Shown here piece by piece: positions 1 through 10,599 of a stretch of DNA of 11,461 bases. Each line of letters opens with the position of its first letter. Position 1 is the stretch's first letter. The stretch comes from Ophryocystis elektroscirrha (taxonomy: Eukaryota > Apicomplexa > Conoidasida > Neogregarinorida > Ophryocystidae), in NCBI GenBank assembly GCA_030141585.1, contig JAQIFP010000117.1, forward strand, positions 1 through 11,461, read 5' to 3'. The notes beneath the pieces are model-generated. The model saw nothing but the letters and a program-made list of their open reading frames with translations. It was not told the origin of the DNA and made no database searches. Both the position numbers and the translations under genes were made by a program.

Positions 1-126
1 ATATATATACATATATATACATATATATACATATATATACATATATATACATATATATACATATATATACATATATATACATATATATACATATATATAC
101 ATATATATACATATATATACATATAC
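1..126. repeat. Perfect 10-bp tandem array (ATATATATAC)n
   Basis: Twelve uninterrupted copies of the decamer ATATATATAC start at the first base and decay at about 121-126. The array begins at the window edge, so its true length is unknown. The unit is a TA microsatellite with one C every 10 bp. It lies beyond the 3' end of the TRM13 gene and has no coding meaning. Confidence 0.97.
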
Positions 127-556
127 AGATATACGCGTAAACATAATTACATATATATATGCATAGATTTATATGTATGTAAAAACATATATATATATAT
201 ATATATATAAATATGAAAAATGACATATGATACACTGTGTTGCATACAAACAATTTAGCCTTAAATTTAAGGATAATAATACTGATACAATACTTAATTA
301 AATATATTTGATATGGTATAAGAACATATAAAAAAAGTAAAGATCCTGAACATAAAAAAATAAAGTCTCATATATGTATATATATGGACGTATATATACT
401 TGTTAATAAAATTTATAACAATTGAGCACATATAGTACATACGTAAAACATGTATATATCAATATATAAATTAATCATGAATATATTGATATATGCACAT
501 ATGTAAATATAAATAACTGTAAGCGTTTAATAAGTCCATGTAATCGCATATATCGT
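127..556. other. AT-rich non-coding stretch, 3' flank of TRM13
   Basis: No reading frame with recognisable protein character was found on either strand. The stretch holds a (TA)n run at about 187-209 and scattered ATATAT/ACATATGT words. It follows the TRM13 stop codon on the minus strand and presumably contains that gene's 3' UTR and polyadenylation site, which I cannot place from sequence alone. Confidence 0.6.
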
Positions 557-3500
557 CTAAGCAGTTTGTTCACTGGAAAGCGGAGTGATTTCGCATGATG
601 CTATTATGGCGAAATTTTCGGCTGATATCGAATGGTCTTCAAATAACTTTATAACTTTGCAATTTTGAACAAACTCCCTCAACCAAGAAATTCTAAAAAA
701 AAAAAAAAATTTAACTTTTAATAAAATATTACTACAAGCAACAAAGACAAGTATATATATATATATATATACATCTATACATATATATATATATACGCAA
801 AACTATGTAAATGTTTCGACAAATATTTGTACTTGTAAAAACTGGGTGAAGCTTTGAAGAGATTAATAAATAAGCAATAGAGTATGTGTTTGATAATTTA
901 AACACAAAATTTAAATAGCTATGCTTATTAGCACATAAATGTAAAAGTAAATCATCACCTGCAGTAGTCAATAAGGCGTTTTATTGACATTCCGAAAACT
1001 TTGTTTTCTGAAGGTTCCTTCAAAGTGGCCCATCTGAACACTATACAAATTGATCGTTACATACCCGGTAAAAGAAGCCAAAATATCAAAATTAAAAGGG
1101 TCAGTGACAAGTAGGTTCGAGTGAAGAGTGTCATCCATAGTACATCTACCGGATAAATATATATCAAAAATTTACCTATGGTGGCAGCACGGCAGAAGAA
1201 TTAATGTAAGAGAGACCATTTTATCAGTAATCATATTTTGTTTAACAAAGTTTATGCATTCAACAAAGGATCTGATTACAACACTATTTATCCACATGTC
1301 TATATATGTAATATATATATATATATATATAAAATATTTATATGGTATGTATGTATATATATATATATAAAGTATATATATAAAGTATTTAAATTGTATG
1401 TATGTATATATATATATATATATAAAGTATTTATATGGTATGTATGTATATATATATATATAGTGTATAAATAAAGGACATGTGTAAATATAATAAATGC
1501 AAATGAAAACATAATTATTTATAGCAAATAATTTATGCATATATTAATATAGATATATGTGTATACTGATATATATTGTATATGTAGAAATTATGTGCAC
1601 ATAAAATTAATCTAGAAGGCATAAATTTATATAACAAATCATTTATCAAATGTTTCAATTTACAAGTAATTATTTACTTAAGAGCTAAAATGATTACTGT
1701 ATAGCTTTATCCGTGGCATTGCCACAAAGATGTTTGCCCACACAAAGAATCGAAACTTTATCAGAAATTGTGTTGGAAAATTGGAAAAAAGTAGAATCAG
1801 AAGGGTGTTTTTTCTTTAAAGAATTAGTAATTAGCTTAGTATAGTTGTCTTTCTGTAAATCTTGATCTGCCAAAACATTAGAAAAATGCAAATATTTGAT
1901 TATACGCGGAATAGTCTCAAAATGTGTATTTAAAGCATCCGTGTTGTTCATTAATAAATAGCTTAACAATTTTGATGCATTAAAGTCGGTAATATTACAT
2001 CTTAGACGCTTTACTGCTCCCTTTATTTCTTCTTCTTCGTATTTCATAAGTCTAAAAGACTGCACATTTGTACAAACTTAATATTTTATTAATATATTTG
2101 ATAAAAAAAAAATACATGAATACTCTTTTTTTTTTAAAAAAAAAAAGTAAAGTAAAATATATACTGTATATATTTATACTTATAGTTGATGATATAGTTA
2201 AAAAGGTAATAATATTAATCTATACTATTACAGAGGATTATGTATTTGTATAACAAAGTTTAAATAGACTAATACATGCTAAAATTATACTAAAGGAATT
2301 TTATAAGATCAAAAATTTCCATATATATACCGATTCAGTAACATGACTATTATATAGTGAAAAAGCTTTTTGAGAGATACTATAAGAGACTTATTTATTG
2401 TATAAATTACAGGTCATTTTTAAGCTCCAAGTTATTTCGGCGTTTCTCGTAATCAATGCATATAAGGCGGACTTCTTTCGCAAATACAGATGCCGCTTTC
2501 AAGCAGTATCTAGACAAAGCACCTCTGCCAGCACAGTAGTCAATAATTATTAGTTTGTCAGAAGTAAAGGCGTTTAAGGAATGAGCAAGATGCAACATTA
2601 TGGCATCCTGGATATCGTGCTTATTGACTTTCAAATCATTTAAATAAGTATAATATGAAATATCCTCTGTTCGAGCTTTACGTTGTTCTGATTGATGAGT
2701 CACTAAGTCTTCAATGATTCGAGCTAATTTGGCGTCCATATGGGTTCGCATATTTTCGAGTTGACTCTCTTTTAGAAAAAAGTGAGGACTATTGCTTATA
2801 TAATCGACCTCTAATTGTTTGATCATATTTACTATGTTAGGGATGTCTTGAAGCAATATTTTAATGTTACGTTTCCACTTTTTACGATATGCATATTTTT
2901 GTAAGTATGTGTCATAAGTATTGGGCTCTAAAATACTGTCCTCTGGTTCACTAAACAGTATTATTGCCGTAAATGTCCCAATTACCTTTTTGAAGAAGTA
3001 ATCTGATTTTTATGCCTGTGTATTTAAATACATAAATATAAGAACTTTATGATAAAGTATATACAGTAGAGTAATGCTCAGATATGCCATTGCAGTTACC
3101 CGTAAATACATATATACGTAACACACCGTGTATATACACCCTTACTACTACCATATATAGATTACTACGTTATATGATTACTAAGGGTTTTATAGCAATA
3201 TAAACTTTAATTTTCTTCATAAATTTGCACATACTTAAGATCCTCGAAGTTTTGATTGTCAATTGTACATCTTTTGCTCTGGAGAGGCTTCAATTGTTGA
3301 GGACTAGGGAGATGAAGTTCGCTAACGAAAGGCTGAGAAAGCTCAAAAGCACGTTCTCGAAATTTAATACAAATCTTCAAATGTTTTTTGACACTGGAGA
3401 CATTTATTGTGTGGCTGGTGTCCAGAGGACATTGCATGCGAGTTTTATCGTACATGACTAAATGTTTCGGACAGTACTCAAATGGTTTCTCTTTTTTAGC

Positions 3501-3566
3501 ATTGCACTGAACTCCGTTCAAATGAGAGCAATATTTATCAAGTTTTTCCACATTATTCAACGCCAT
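557..3566 (-). CDS. TRM13: tRNA:m4X 2'-O-methyltransferase TRM13, eight exons, complete
   Basis: TRM13 uses S-adenosylmethionine to 2'-O-methylate nucleotide 4 in the acceptor stem of certain tRNAs. My exon model (minus strand, high to low): 3566-3235, 3015-2986, 2950-2411, 2051-1698, 1271-1176, 1145-1065, 1033-959, 692-557. These join in frame to 547 residues (human TRM13 is 481). Visible parts: a CCCH zinc finger (C13, C21, C32, H35); a CHHC U11-48K-type finger (C46, H52, H62, C66); the SAM-binding motif IDYCAGRG (257-264) with acidic CIDYE following (285-289); the family signature GKHLCGNATD (406-415); the CCHHRC motif (447-452); GWATL (478-482); and a C-terminal WLREF..SISAENFAIIA block like the family's WLR..SPEN..LIA end. 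Every splice site is GT-AG and every intron interrupts a codon after base 2. The start is the ATG just ahead of the first finger. The family call is very secure; the 30-nt exon 2 (2986-3015) is the least certain part, because it rests on phase and splice signals rather than homology. Confidence 0.93.
693..958 (-). other. TRM13 intron 7 (266 nt) with two TA microsatellites
   Basis: The donor is GTGATG at 958 and the acceptor is a long T tract ending in TTTTAG at 693-694. The polypyrimidine tract shows on the plus strand as the poly-A run at about 695-709. The intron contains (TA)n tracts at 752-771 and 781-795. An alternative 40-nt intron (919-958) would open a frame down to 732, but that frame dissolves into TA-repeat translation, whereas the exon at 557-692 carries the family's C-terminal motif. 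Confidence 0.82.
1034..1064 (-). other. TRM13 intron 6, 31 nt
   Basis: It runs from GTATGT to TTCAG. Removing it joins ACC GG to A TGG, giving Thr-Gly-Trp-Ala-Thr, the conserved W-A-T of TRM13. Read through, the frame loses this homology at once, so the splice is well supported despite the tiny size. Confidence 0.88.
1146..1175 (-). other. TRM13 intron 5, 30 nt
   Basis: It runs from GTAAAT to GGTAG and interrupts the Arg codon of the CCHHRC motif. Unspliced, a stop codon follows directly after CCHHR; spliced, the next residue is the expected Cys. It is the shortest intron in the window. Confidence 0.88.
1272..1697 (-). other. TRM13 intron 4 (426 nt), filled with TA-type repeats
   Basis: The donor is GTAATC at 1697 and the acceptor is AATCAG at 1272. 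Splicing joins ATDKAI-Gln to SFVEC, matching the spacing between KHLCG.ATD and CCHHR in the family. About half of the intron is TA microsatellite and the 3-copy repeat at 1309-1462. Confidence 0.85.
1309..1462. repeat. Three-copy intronic repeat, unit about 38-55 bp, TA-expanded
   Basis: Three copies of a unit reading roughly AAGTATTTATATGGTATGT followed by ATGTATATATAT(n) can be aligned at about 1331-1370, 1382-1424 and 1425-1462. They differ in TA-run length and a few substitutions (TATGG versus AATTG). Both-strand open frames here (poly-YI/YIYI translations) are repeat artefacts inside TRM13 intron 4. Confidence 0.85.
2052..2410 (-). other. TRM13 intron 3 (359 nt)
   Basis: The donor is GTAATT at 2410 and the acceptor is TTTTAG at 2052-2053. 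The splice completes a Leu codon and joins the SAM-binding exon to the exon carrying KYEEEE and KHLCG. The intron holds A and T homopolymer runs at about 2102-2147 and no recognisable coding sequence. A frame at 2068-2253 on the plus strand is low-complexity. Confidence 0.82.
2951..2985 (-). other. TRM13 intron 2, 35 nt
   Basis: It runs from GTAATT to TTTAG. It is required because the frame that enters from exon 2 hits a TAA in it, while the downstream frame (SEPEDS...) continues into the methyltransferase domain. Length and borders match the other short introns. Confidence 0.72.
3016..3234 (-). other. TRM13 intron 1 (219 nt)
   Basis: The donor is GTATGT at 3234 and the acceptor is ACACAG at 3016-3017. 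Without it, the zinc-finger frame runs on only to a TAA at 3207. The phase is 2 like the other introns. The content is AT-rich with no gene-like signal. Confidence 0.72.
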
Positions 3567-3591
3567 TTTCTCTAATAGGCTAACACAGTAA

Positions 3592-3613
3592 AAATCCAGC
3601 TTCTTGTGGATTT
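3592..3613. other. Perfect 7-bp inverted repeat upstream of the TRM13 start
   Basis: AAATCCA and TGGATTT flank an 8-base spacer, 26 nt upstream of the TRM13 ATG. In the transcript it would form a 7-bp stem in or near the 5' UTR. No function can be assigned, and a 7-bp stem in AT-rich DNA may be chance. Confidence 0.4.
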
Positions 3614-3978
3614 AGTTTCACATTAGTTCTCCGTTTCAAATTATATGTCACAATACTGACTGTATATTACTTAGGCGAATAAAATGCACTTCTGCCTATC
3701 AAGTTATGGTCACTACTTCAGTATAGTAAATTTTTTATATTTTTGCAAATATTCAATACAAACCGTATCTAAATATAAATTATTCAGTTTTCTTACTAAC
3801 AACGGCTGCTCAAATACTCATAATTTACTCAACTTATTAACTTTGAGGTGACTTATATTAATTTTCTTTCAATACCATTACACGTATTAATTTTATGTAA
3901 ATATATATATATACATATATATGTAGATATGTATATATATGTAAATATGTATACATATGTAAATATGCATATATAAAT
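3614..3978. other. AT-rich intergenic region upstream of TRM13
   Basis: No coding frame, tRNA or other RNA gene is recognisable. It should contain the TRM13 promoter. From about 3899 it grades into ATATGTA-type sequence leading into the minisatellite. Confidence 0.55.
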
Positions 3979-4321
3979 CTATATATATACACATGTGTAT
4001 AGATGTATATAAGAATTTATATATATGTTTAACTATGTGTATGTATATATATGTGTACATGTATGTATCTAAGTTTAAAACTATGTTTCTATATATATAT
4101 ACACATGTGTATAGATGTATATATTGAATTTATATATATGTTTAACTATGTGTATGTATATATATGTGGACATGTATGTATCTCAGTTTAAAACTATGTT
4201 TCTATATATATATATATATATATATATACATGTGTATTGATGTATATAAGAGTTTATATATATGTATAATTATGCTTATATGTATTTATGTATACAAGTA
4301 TGTATATAAGTTTATAATTTT

Positions 4322-4359
<38 letters not shown>

Positions 4360-4445
4360 CTATTGATGTATATAAGAGTTTATATATTTGTATAACTTTG
4401 CATATATTTGTATAATTTTGTATATATTTGTATGAATATGTATAT
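3979..4445. repeat. Four-copy degenerate minisatellite, period about 112-126 bp
   Basis: The anchor ACAT(GTGTAT)..GATGTATAT recurs at 3991, 4103, 4228 and 4354, giving periods of 112, 125 and 126 bp. Copies 1 and 2 are nearly identical over their whole length, sharing TTTAACTATGTGTATGTATA and AGTTTAAAACTATGTTTCT. Copies 3 and 4 are diverged and longer, because the TA run in each unit has expanded (about 4203-4228 and 4324-4354). It lies between the TRM13 5' end and the alpha-tubulin 3' end. The open frame across it is a repeat artefact. Confidence 0.9.
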
Positions 4446-4670
4446 ATGTATATAAATATTTATACATGTCTGGTCTTCGCTCAATTTGAATTGAACCTGT
4501 AAAGTGAATCAACTTGACTTACAAATATATTTAATATATGAAGTTACTTATTAGCGGTTGTTGTGAAAAATAAATGCGTTTATAACGCTTTCATACATAT
4601 GTACACGATGTGTTAATTTAGGTTTAAACCGTTTTATGCTTATTATATAAAAAATTCAAACATAAAAAAT
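4446..4670. other. Alpha-tubulin 3' flank
   Basis: This is 225 bp of AT-rich sequence downstream of the tubulin stop codon on the minus strand, presumably containing its 3' UTR. No coding frame is recognisable. Confidence 0.5.
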
Positions 4671-6026
<1,356 letters not shown>

Positions 6027-6696
6027 TTAATATTATAGAAACAGACCAATACTATATATATAAATCAGTAAATTGAAAGTATAATTCAGTTTTTCCTTTA
6101 ATATTTATTATTTGAATGAGATTAGTATATGAACTGCATTTCTTTTAACTTGCTTTAGAAATTTGATTTGTAAAACCACTTTTATCTAATTTACAATTTA
6201 TTCAAATCCACGTTTACTATGAGTGCGGAAAATTATTTACTTATCACAATAAAAAATGCGGGTGTTAAACAAAACACTATATATGTAAAATTTTTTATTC
6301 TAAACATCTATACAAAAGAAAATATATTTAAAAATTAAAATTAAAATATTTAATTGAGCTTTAAACTCTTACAACTTATTTGTCTTTCTTAAACTTAATC
6401 ATTAAATATTATTTATACTTTTGGTTAATTGAGTTAGAAATATATTTAAAATTTTAAATGTAATCTCTGTCGAGCATAAAAAAAATAAGTTTTTTTTTTT
6501 AATCTCGTTTAAGCTTAAGTTATTAATTATTTTTGAATAGATAAATTTTTTAATGCGCTTGAAGTGTATTGAGTTAAGTCAAGAAGTTAATTTATTTATT
6601 TAATTTGTATTATATTTTGTAAGCCTATATAAATTGATTAGGATCTGTGAATAAGATAAGAAATGGTTTGTTTTAGCATTAAGCTTTAAGTAAAAT
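6027..6696. promoter_or_regulatory. Divergent intergenic region between alpha-tubulin and the unknown gene
   Basis: These 670 bp separate two genes transcribed away from each other, so both promoters should lie here. The region is AT-rich with homopolymer runs, including facing A and T runs at about 6478-6500 that could pair as a hairpin. Neither strand shows a conserved coding segment. No specific transcription-factor motif could be assigned with confidence. Confidence 0.55.
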
Positions 6697-9600
6697 ATGA
6701 ATGCGCCTGGTGTAACTCCATCTCCTGCGCAAAAATTTGATTCATTTTCCTCAACTCATTTGCAAGTTATAAATGGAGTAGAAATATCAACAAGTAATCC
6801 GATCCTAAGTCGCTATAAGCACGTATGGTGCAATCCACATTGGTATGAAAACGTGGAAACGTTAGATCCTCAAGAAAAGTCAAAAATAACGCCTACCATA
6901 CAACAAGTTAAGGGCGCTAAACGAATTCAAACAGCTCTTATAAGCTATGTATATACACCACCCAAATGTTCTAACATAAGTGAAACTCTTCTCATAACCA
7001 CTGCTGTTCAAGAAATTTGTAAACGTTTGCTTGAAGTTACAGAGACTTCTGTTCCTCTTCAAGCTGTTATAGAGACGAAGCAGATTTTAGCTTTCATATC
7101 TAACGACAATGTTTTTTTGCTTAAGTCTCCTAGGACACTTCGGTAAAGTCCATAAATCTTTTACTATATGTTATATATATATATATACACTTATTAGAAA
7201 ATATTAGAGATAAATCAGTTATTTAGGCGTCTAAACGTTATCCATAGTATTTTATTTTAATGTAACTCTAAACTGTGTATTATTCAGCTTATTAATGTCA
7301 AATATCTGCGTATATACATTGTATACATATATATACAATATTCATATATTATTATTTATTTTATATCATATATTGCTTATAGAACGTTATTATGGAAATC
7401 AAATTTTTCTTTTGCCTCTGTATACGGTCACAGTAAAGACTCACGCTTAGACGTCAATTTGCCTAAAGAAGATTTAGACGCTTTAACAGATACAAAATCA
7501 AATTTTCCGGGCTGTGTTAGATGGAAACAATTGGTCGATTCTAATTATTTTTCTAATACGGCACAAAGTTTTTTGGAAAGATGGAGAGACATTTTAATAT
7601 TTAGAGGAACGTCAGAAGCAAAATCTTTTTTAACTTTATTGCTAGAACATGCGGATTTTGCAGCTCAAAAGCTGGTACAGCAAAAGCAAGAACATCTTTC
7701 AGGTTCTGGACTTATCGAAATATTTGATTTCTCTCAAATTAAACGTATTTTAACTAATTTCCCTTTTAGAGGAGGCCAGTTAGGTACTACTAAACTTTTA
7801 TGGAATAATGTCAATAAATCGGGCATGTATAATATAAAGCTAGAATGTTCTTTGGTCCCTTCAGCACAACATGAAATTGTGAAAGGTGTATCTCAATTAG
7901 TAGATCTTGATAAATTTAATATTCATTTCAACCTTTGCGAAGATTATTTGGATATCTGGAATTTTTTTAAACAGTGTAAAGAAAACCATGAGCTCAGAGA
8001 GAAATGTCCAGAAATTATAAACTGGCTATGTACACATGGACCCCTTGAAGATATTCAGCAGGGAAGATGGCGTACTCGCCGAAGCTTACCAGCAATTACA
8101 CCGACAATTTCTTCTGAAAATGACAATCAACTAATACGTTGTTCTTCTAACCCTTTAGCTTACACCAAAACACCTTCCAAAATTGACCGTTATTTAACAA
8201 CTCCCAGTACCACATGTTCTAATCTTACAACTCCAACAATTTCAACAACTGACTCCATAGATAACATTGCAGACTGCACGGCATCATCTTCTAAATCAAT
8301 CCATTCTAATAATGAAACGAACAGCGTAAATAATTCAAAAAATGATGATACAAATGATCAAAAAACACCAGTATTGAAGCGATTTTCAAGTTTATCTATG
8401 AAACGTGTGGGTCCAGCTCCCAATTTCCGTTCAAGAAAACCATCCGTAATTAATATACCTTCAGTTTGCGGTGAACCAGTTCTAGATGTTAAAGATCCTC
8501 AAGAAATTCTACCTCAGCATTATTTAAAAGCATTGACCAGCATAAATAACAAAACTGCTATGTTTATAGGAGATTTTTTCTTGTCTCCGCTAACAGTAAC
8601 AATCCCAATACAAGAAATCCTGAATAATGAATTATTCACTTCTCTGATATACTCAGATAAAGTAGAGTATCTGATTATTTCTTCTAATATGCCATTACGA
8701 TATTTAATAGAACTAGCCCCTGTTACAAAAAAATTAAGGTCTTTTTATTGGTATAAAAAAGTACAACAGAATGAAGACAAAAAAGACAGTCTTATAAATT
8801 TATTAAGCCCTTATTCAGATTTCACAAATGACTCTCAAGTACCTACTAAAACTAGTCGCAGTGTATTTTTTTTGGTAACGGATTTGGCTATAGCCGATCT
8901 TGTTTCCCCATTAACGACAAAGCCTGAATCTCGTATATTATTGAATGCCAATGCTAAATCTTTATCTAATTGGCTCAAACAAATGAAAACTAAACAAGAT
9001 ATTTGGGAAGAGGAAGCTTTCAAGTATCTCACAGAACATCCTGAAAAAAAGTCCAGTGTTTTAGAGTCTTGTCCAAACTTCCAAATTCATGTTATTGTTT
9101 TACTACCTGTCTACATAAACTTTCAATTAATTCCAACCTCAAACTGCAACATATTTGAAGAATTTAATAATAATATTAAAGAAAGTATTCATTGGAAGTC
9201 TATACAAGATAATATCAATATACTTAAGGACATACAGAAACAATATATATGCTCCATACCATTGAATCCCGATAAACAAATGTATCGATTAAATATCTGG
9301 TATTTACCATTGAATTATGTTGAAATATGTTATCAAAATAATGGAATAGTAGAAGGGGAAATAATGGTCAACCTAGCTTTCAAATATATTGACTCTAATT
9401 TTGTGAAACTTGTTGAGTCCAAAAAAGACGTCGCTTTAGAAACTGTTAAAGAAAATTCACTTGAGGTCAATAGTGAAACCTATACTAAAAAGGCAATACT
9501 TATAAATAAAAAAGAACTCAATAATAAATCTGTAAAAAGTCAAACAAAGCCAAAAGCTCCAAGTATGATACAGCCAACTAGCAATTTCTTACCTTTTCGC

Positions 9601-10038
9601 ACTTATTTGAAGGCAGTAAATAATAAAATGCGTAAAGCCATATTTGATAAAAAAACGTCTATTTCATCCCAATTAGCTCAGAATAATAAACGGAAAAGTG
9701 AAAAATTAGTACAATCTGAGTTGAACCAAAAAAAACCATCTGTAAGGCGCTCAGAACCACCAAGATCAACAATGTATTCTGATGATGATAATGTATATAT
9801 AAAGCCAACAAATAAATATGAACATATTTCCATTAAAATCAATAGAAAAAAGTATTCAAAACAACCAATAAATGCAGCCAAGTCATTAACTTTAGATAAA
9901 GGTAAAAATAAACGCAAAATCCATACAAATACGACGCTTTCTAATACTGCACCTAAATTGTATAAAGATCATAAAGCAGCCAAAAGCGGTACTATAGATA
10001 TCTCTTTCCTAGATACAACACCCCAACTTATAAGGTAA
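6697..10038 (+). CDS. Unrecognised 1033-residue protein, two exons
   Basis: Exons 6697-7142 and 7383-10038 join across a GT-AG phase-2 intron (CG|A, Arg149) into one frame. An in-frame TAA lies two codons before the start ATG, so the start is well placed. I recognise no family. Visible layout: residues 1-380 look globular and contain an aromatic-rich stretch (SRYKHVWCNPHWYENVETL), a helical SFLERWRDILIFRG segment and a WRTRRSLPAITPT end. Residues about 382-512 are a Ser/Thr/Asn-rich, presumably disordered linker with several TP and SP sites, plus a basic patch FSSLSMKRV..RSRKPS. Residues about 525-825 look globular again, with hydrophobic strand-like runs (VEYLIIS, SVFFLVTDLAIADLV, IHVIVLLPVYINF). 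Residues about 828-1033 form a Lys-rich basic tail. There is no signal peptide and no clear transmembrane helix. It could be a cytoskeletal, nuclear or RNA-binding protein, but nothing decides this. GGTAAAA at the stop could also act as a splice donor, so the C-terminus is slightly uncertain. Confidence 0.85.
7143..7382 (+). other. Intron (240 nt) of the unrecognised plus-strand gene
   Basis: The donor is GTAAAG at 7143 and the acceptor is CTTATAG ending at 7382. Removing it joins ...SPRTL-R to TLLWKSNF in the same frame and bypasses several stops. It holds a short TA run at about 7171-7186 and ATATAC words at 7310-7340. Confidence 0.85.
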
Positions 10039-10188
10039 AAAATAAATTATTTATATATTTCATTCATTAGTAACGAAAAAATAATTAATAGGATTACATC
10101 AAAAAACATAGTTAACCAATATAAAGACACATTTGAAACTCAAGCGACAACAGCTTCAACTTGCATAAGTTTAAATAATGATGACTTA
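10039..10188. other. Convergent intergenic region, 150 bp
   Basis: This gap separates the stop codon of the unknown plus-strand gene from the stop codon of the CDPK on the minus strand. Both 3' UTRs must fit in or overlap here. No structured terminator or RNA gene is visible. Confidence 0.6.
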
Positions 10189-10556
10189 TTAAGTGTCTAA
10201 TTTGCGATAAAATAATGCACGTGCTTTCGAAAATGGAAATGAACTTAGACTTTTTTTCTGATTACTACGCATCATTTTCATAAATTCATCAAAATCAATA
10301 GAACCATCATTATTAACATCAACCTGATATAAATATATAAACACAGTGTGCTTTAATTTACCTCACGAATCATAGATTCAATCATTTCTAAAGTAAAATT
10401 TTCTTGTACAAATTTCATCTCCAGCACCTTCTTCATTTCGTCTCTGCATACGTATACATTATAATTATAATATTACAAAAAATATTTATACACTAATAAA
10501 CATTACACTCAAGTTATATTAACTATTGTATTAAATAAAATTATATAAATTATTTC

Positions 10557-10599
<43 letters not shown>

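Noticed and set aside
1..126. Decamer array considered as a telomere or CRISPR-like array
   Set aside because: It lacks a G-rich telomere motif such as TTTAGGG, and there are no spacers between units.
541..690. A less AT-rich island first considered as a structured RNA (snRNA or box C/D snoRNA-like TGATG/CTGA words)
   Set aside because: On the minus strand it reads as the final TRM13 exon with family motifs, which explains the composition fully.
732..918. Alternative last exon for TRM13 using a 40-nt intron (919-958), encoding SYLNFVFKL... and ending at 732
   Set aside because: It keeps the phase but ends in TA-repeat translation and lacks the family C-terminus. The exon at 557-692 restores WLREF..SISAENFAIIA behind a strong T-tract acceptor.
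1172..1540. Minus-strand 122-residue frame read as a gene
   Set aside because: Only its last part (1271-1176) is real, as TRM13 exon 5 ending in CCHHR. The rest is translated TA repeat in intron 4.
2068..2253. Small plus-strand frame with Leu/Ile/Lys runs
   Set aside because: It sits in TRM13 intron 3, arises from A and T homopolymers, and has no recognisable protein character.
4164..4415. Plus-strand 83-residue frame rich in Tyr-Ile
   Set aside because: It lies wholly within the TA-rich minisatellite and reflects repeat translation.
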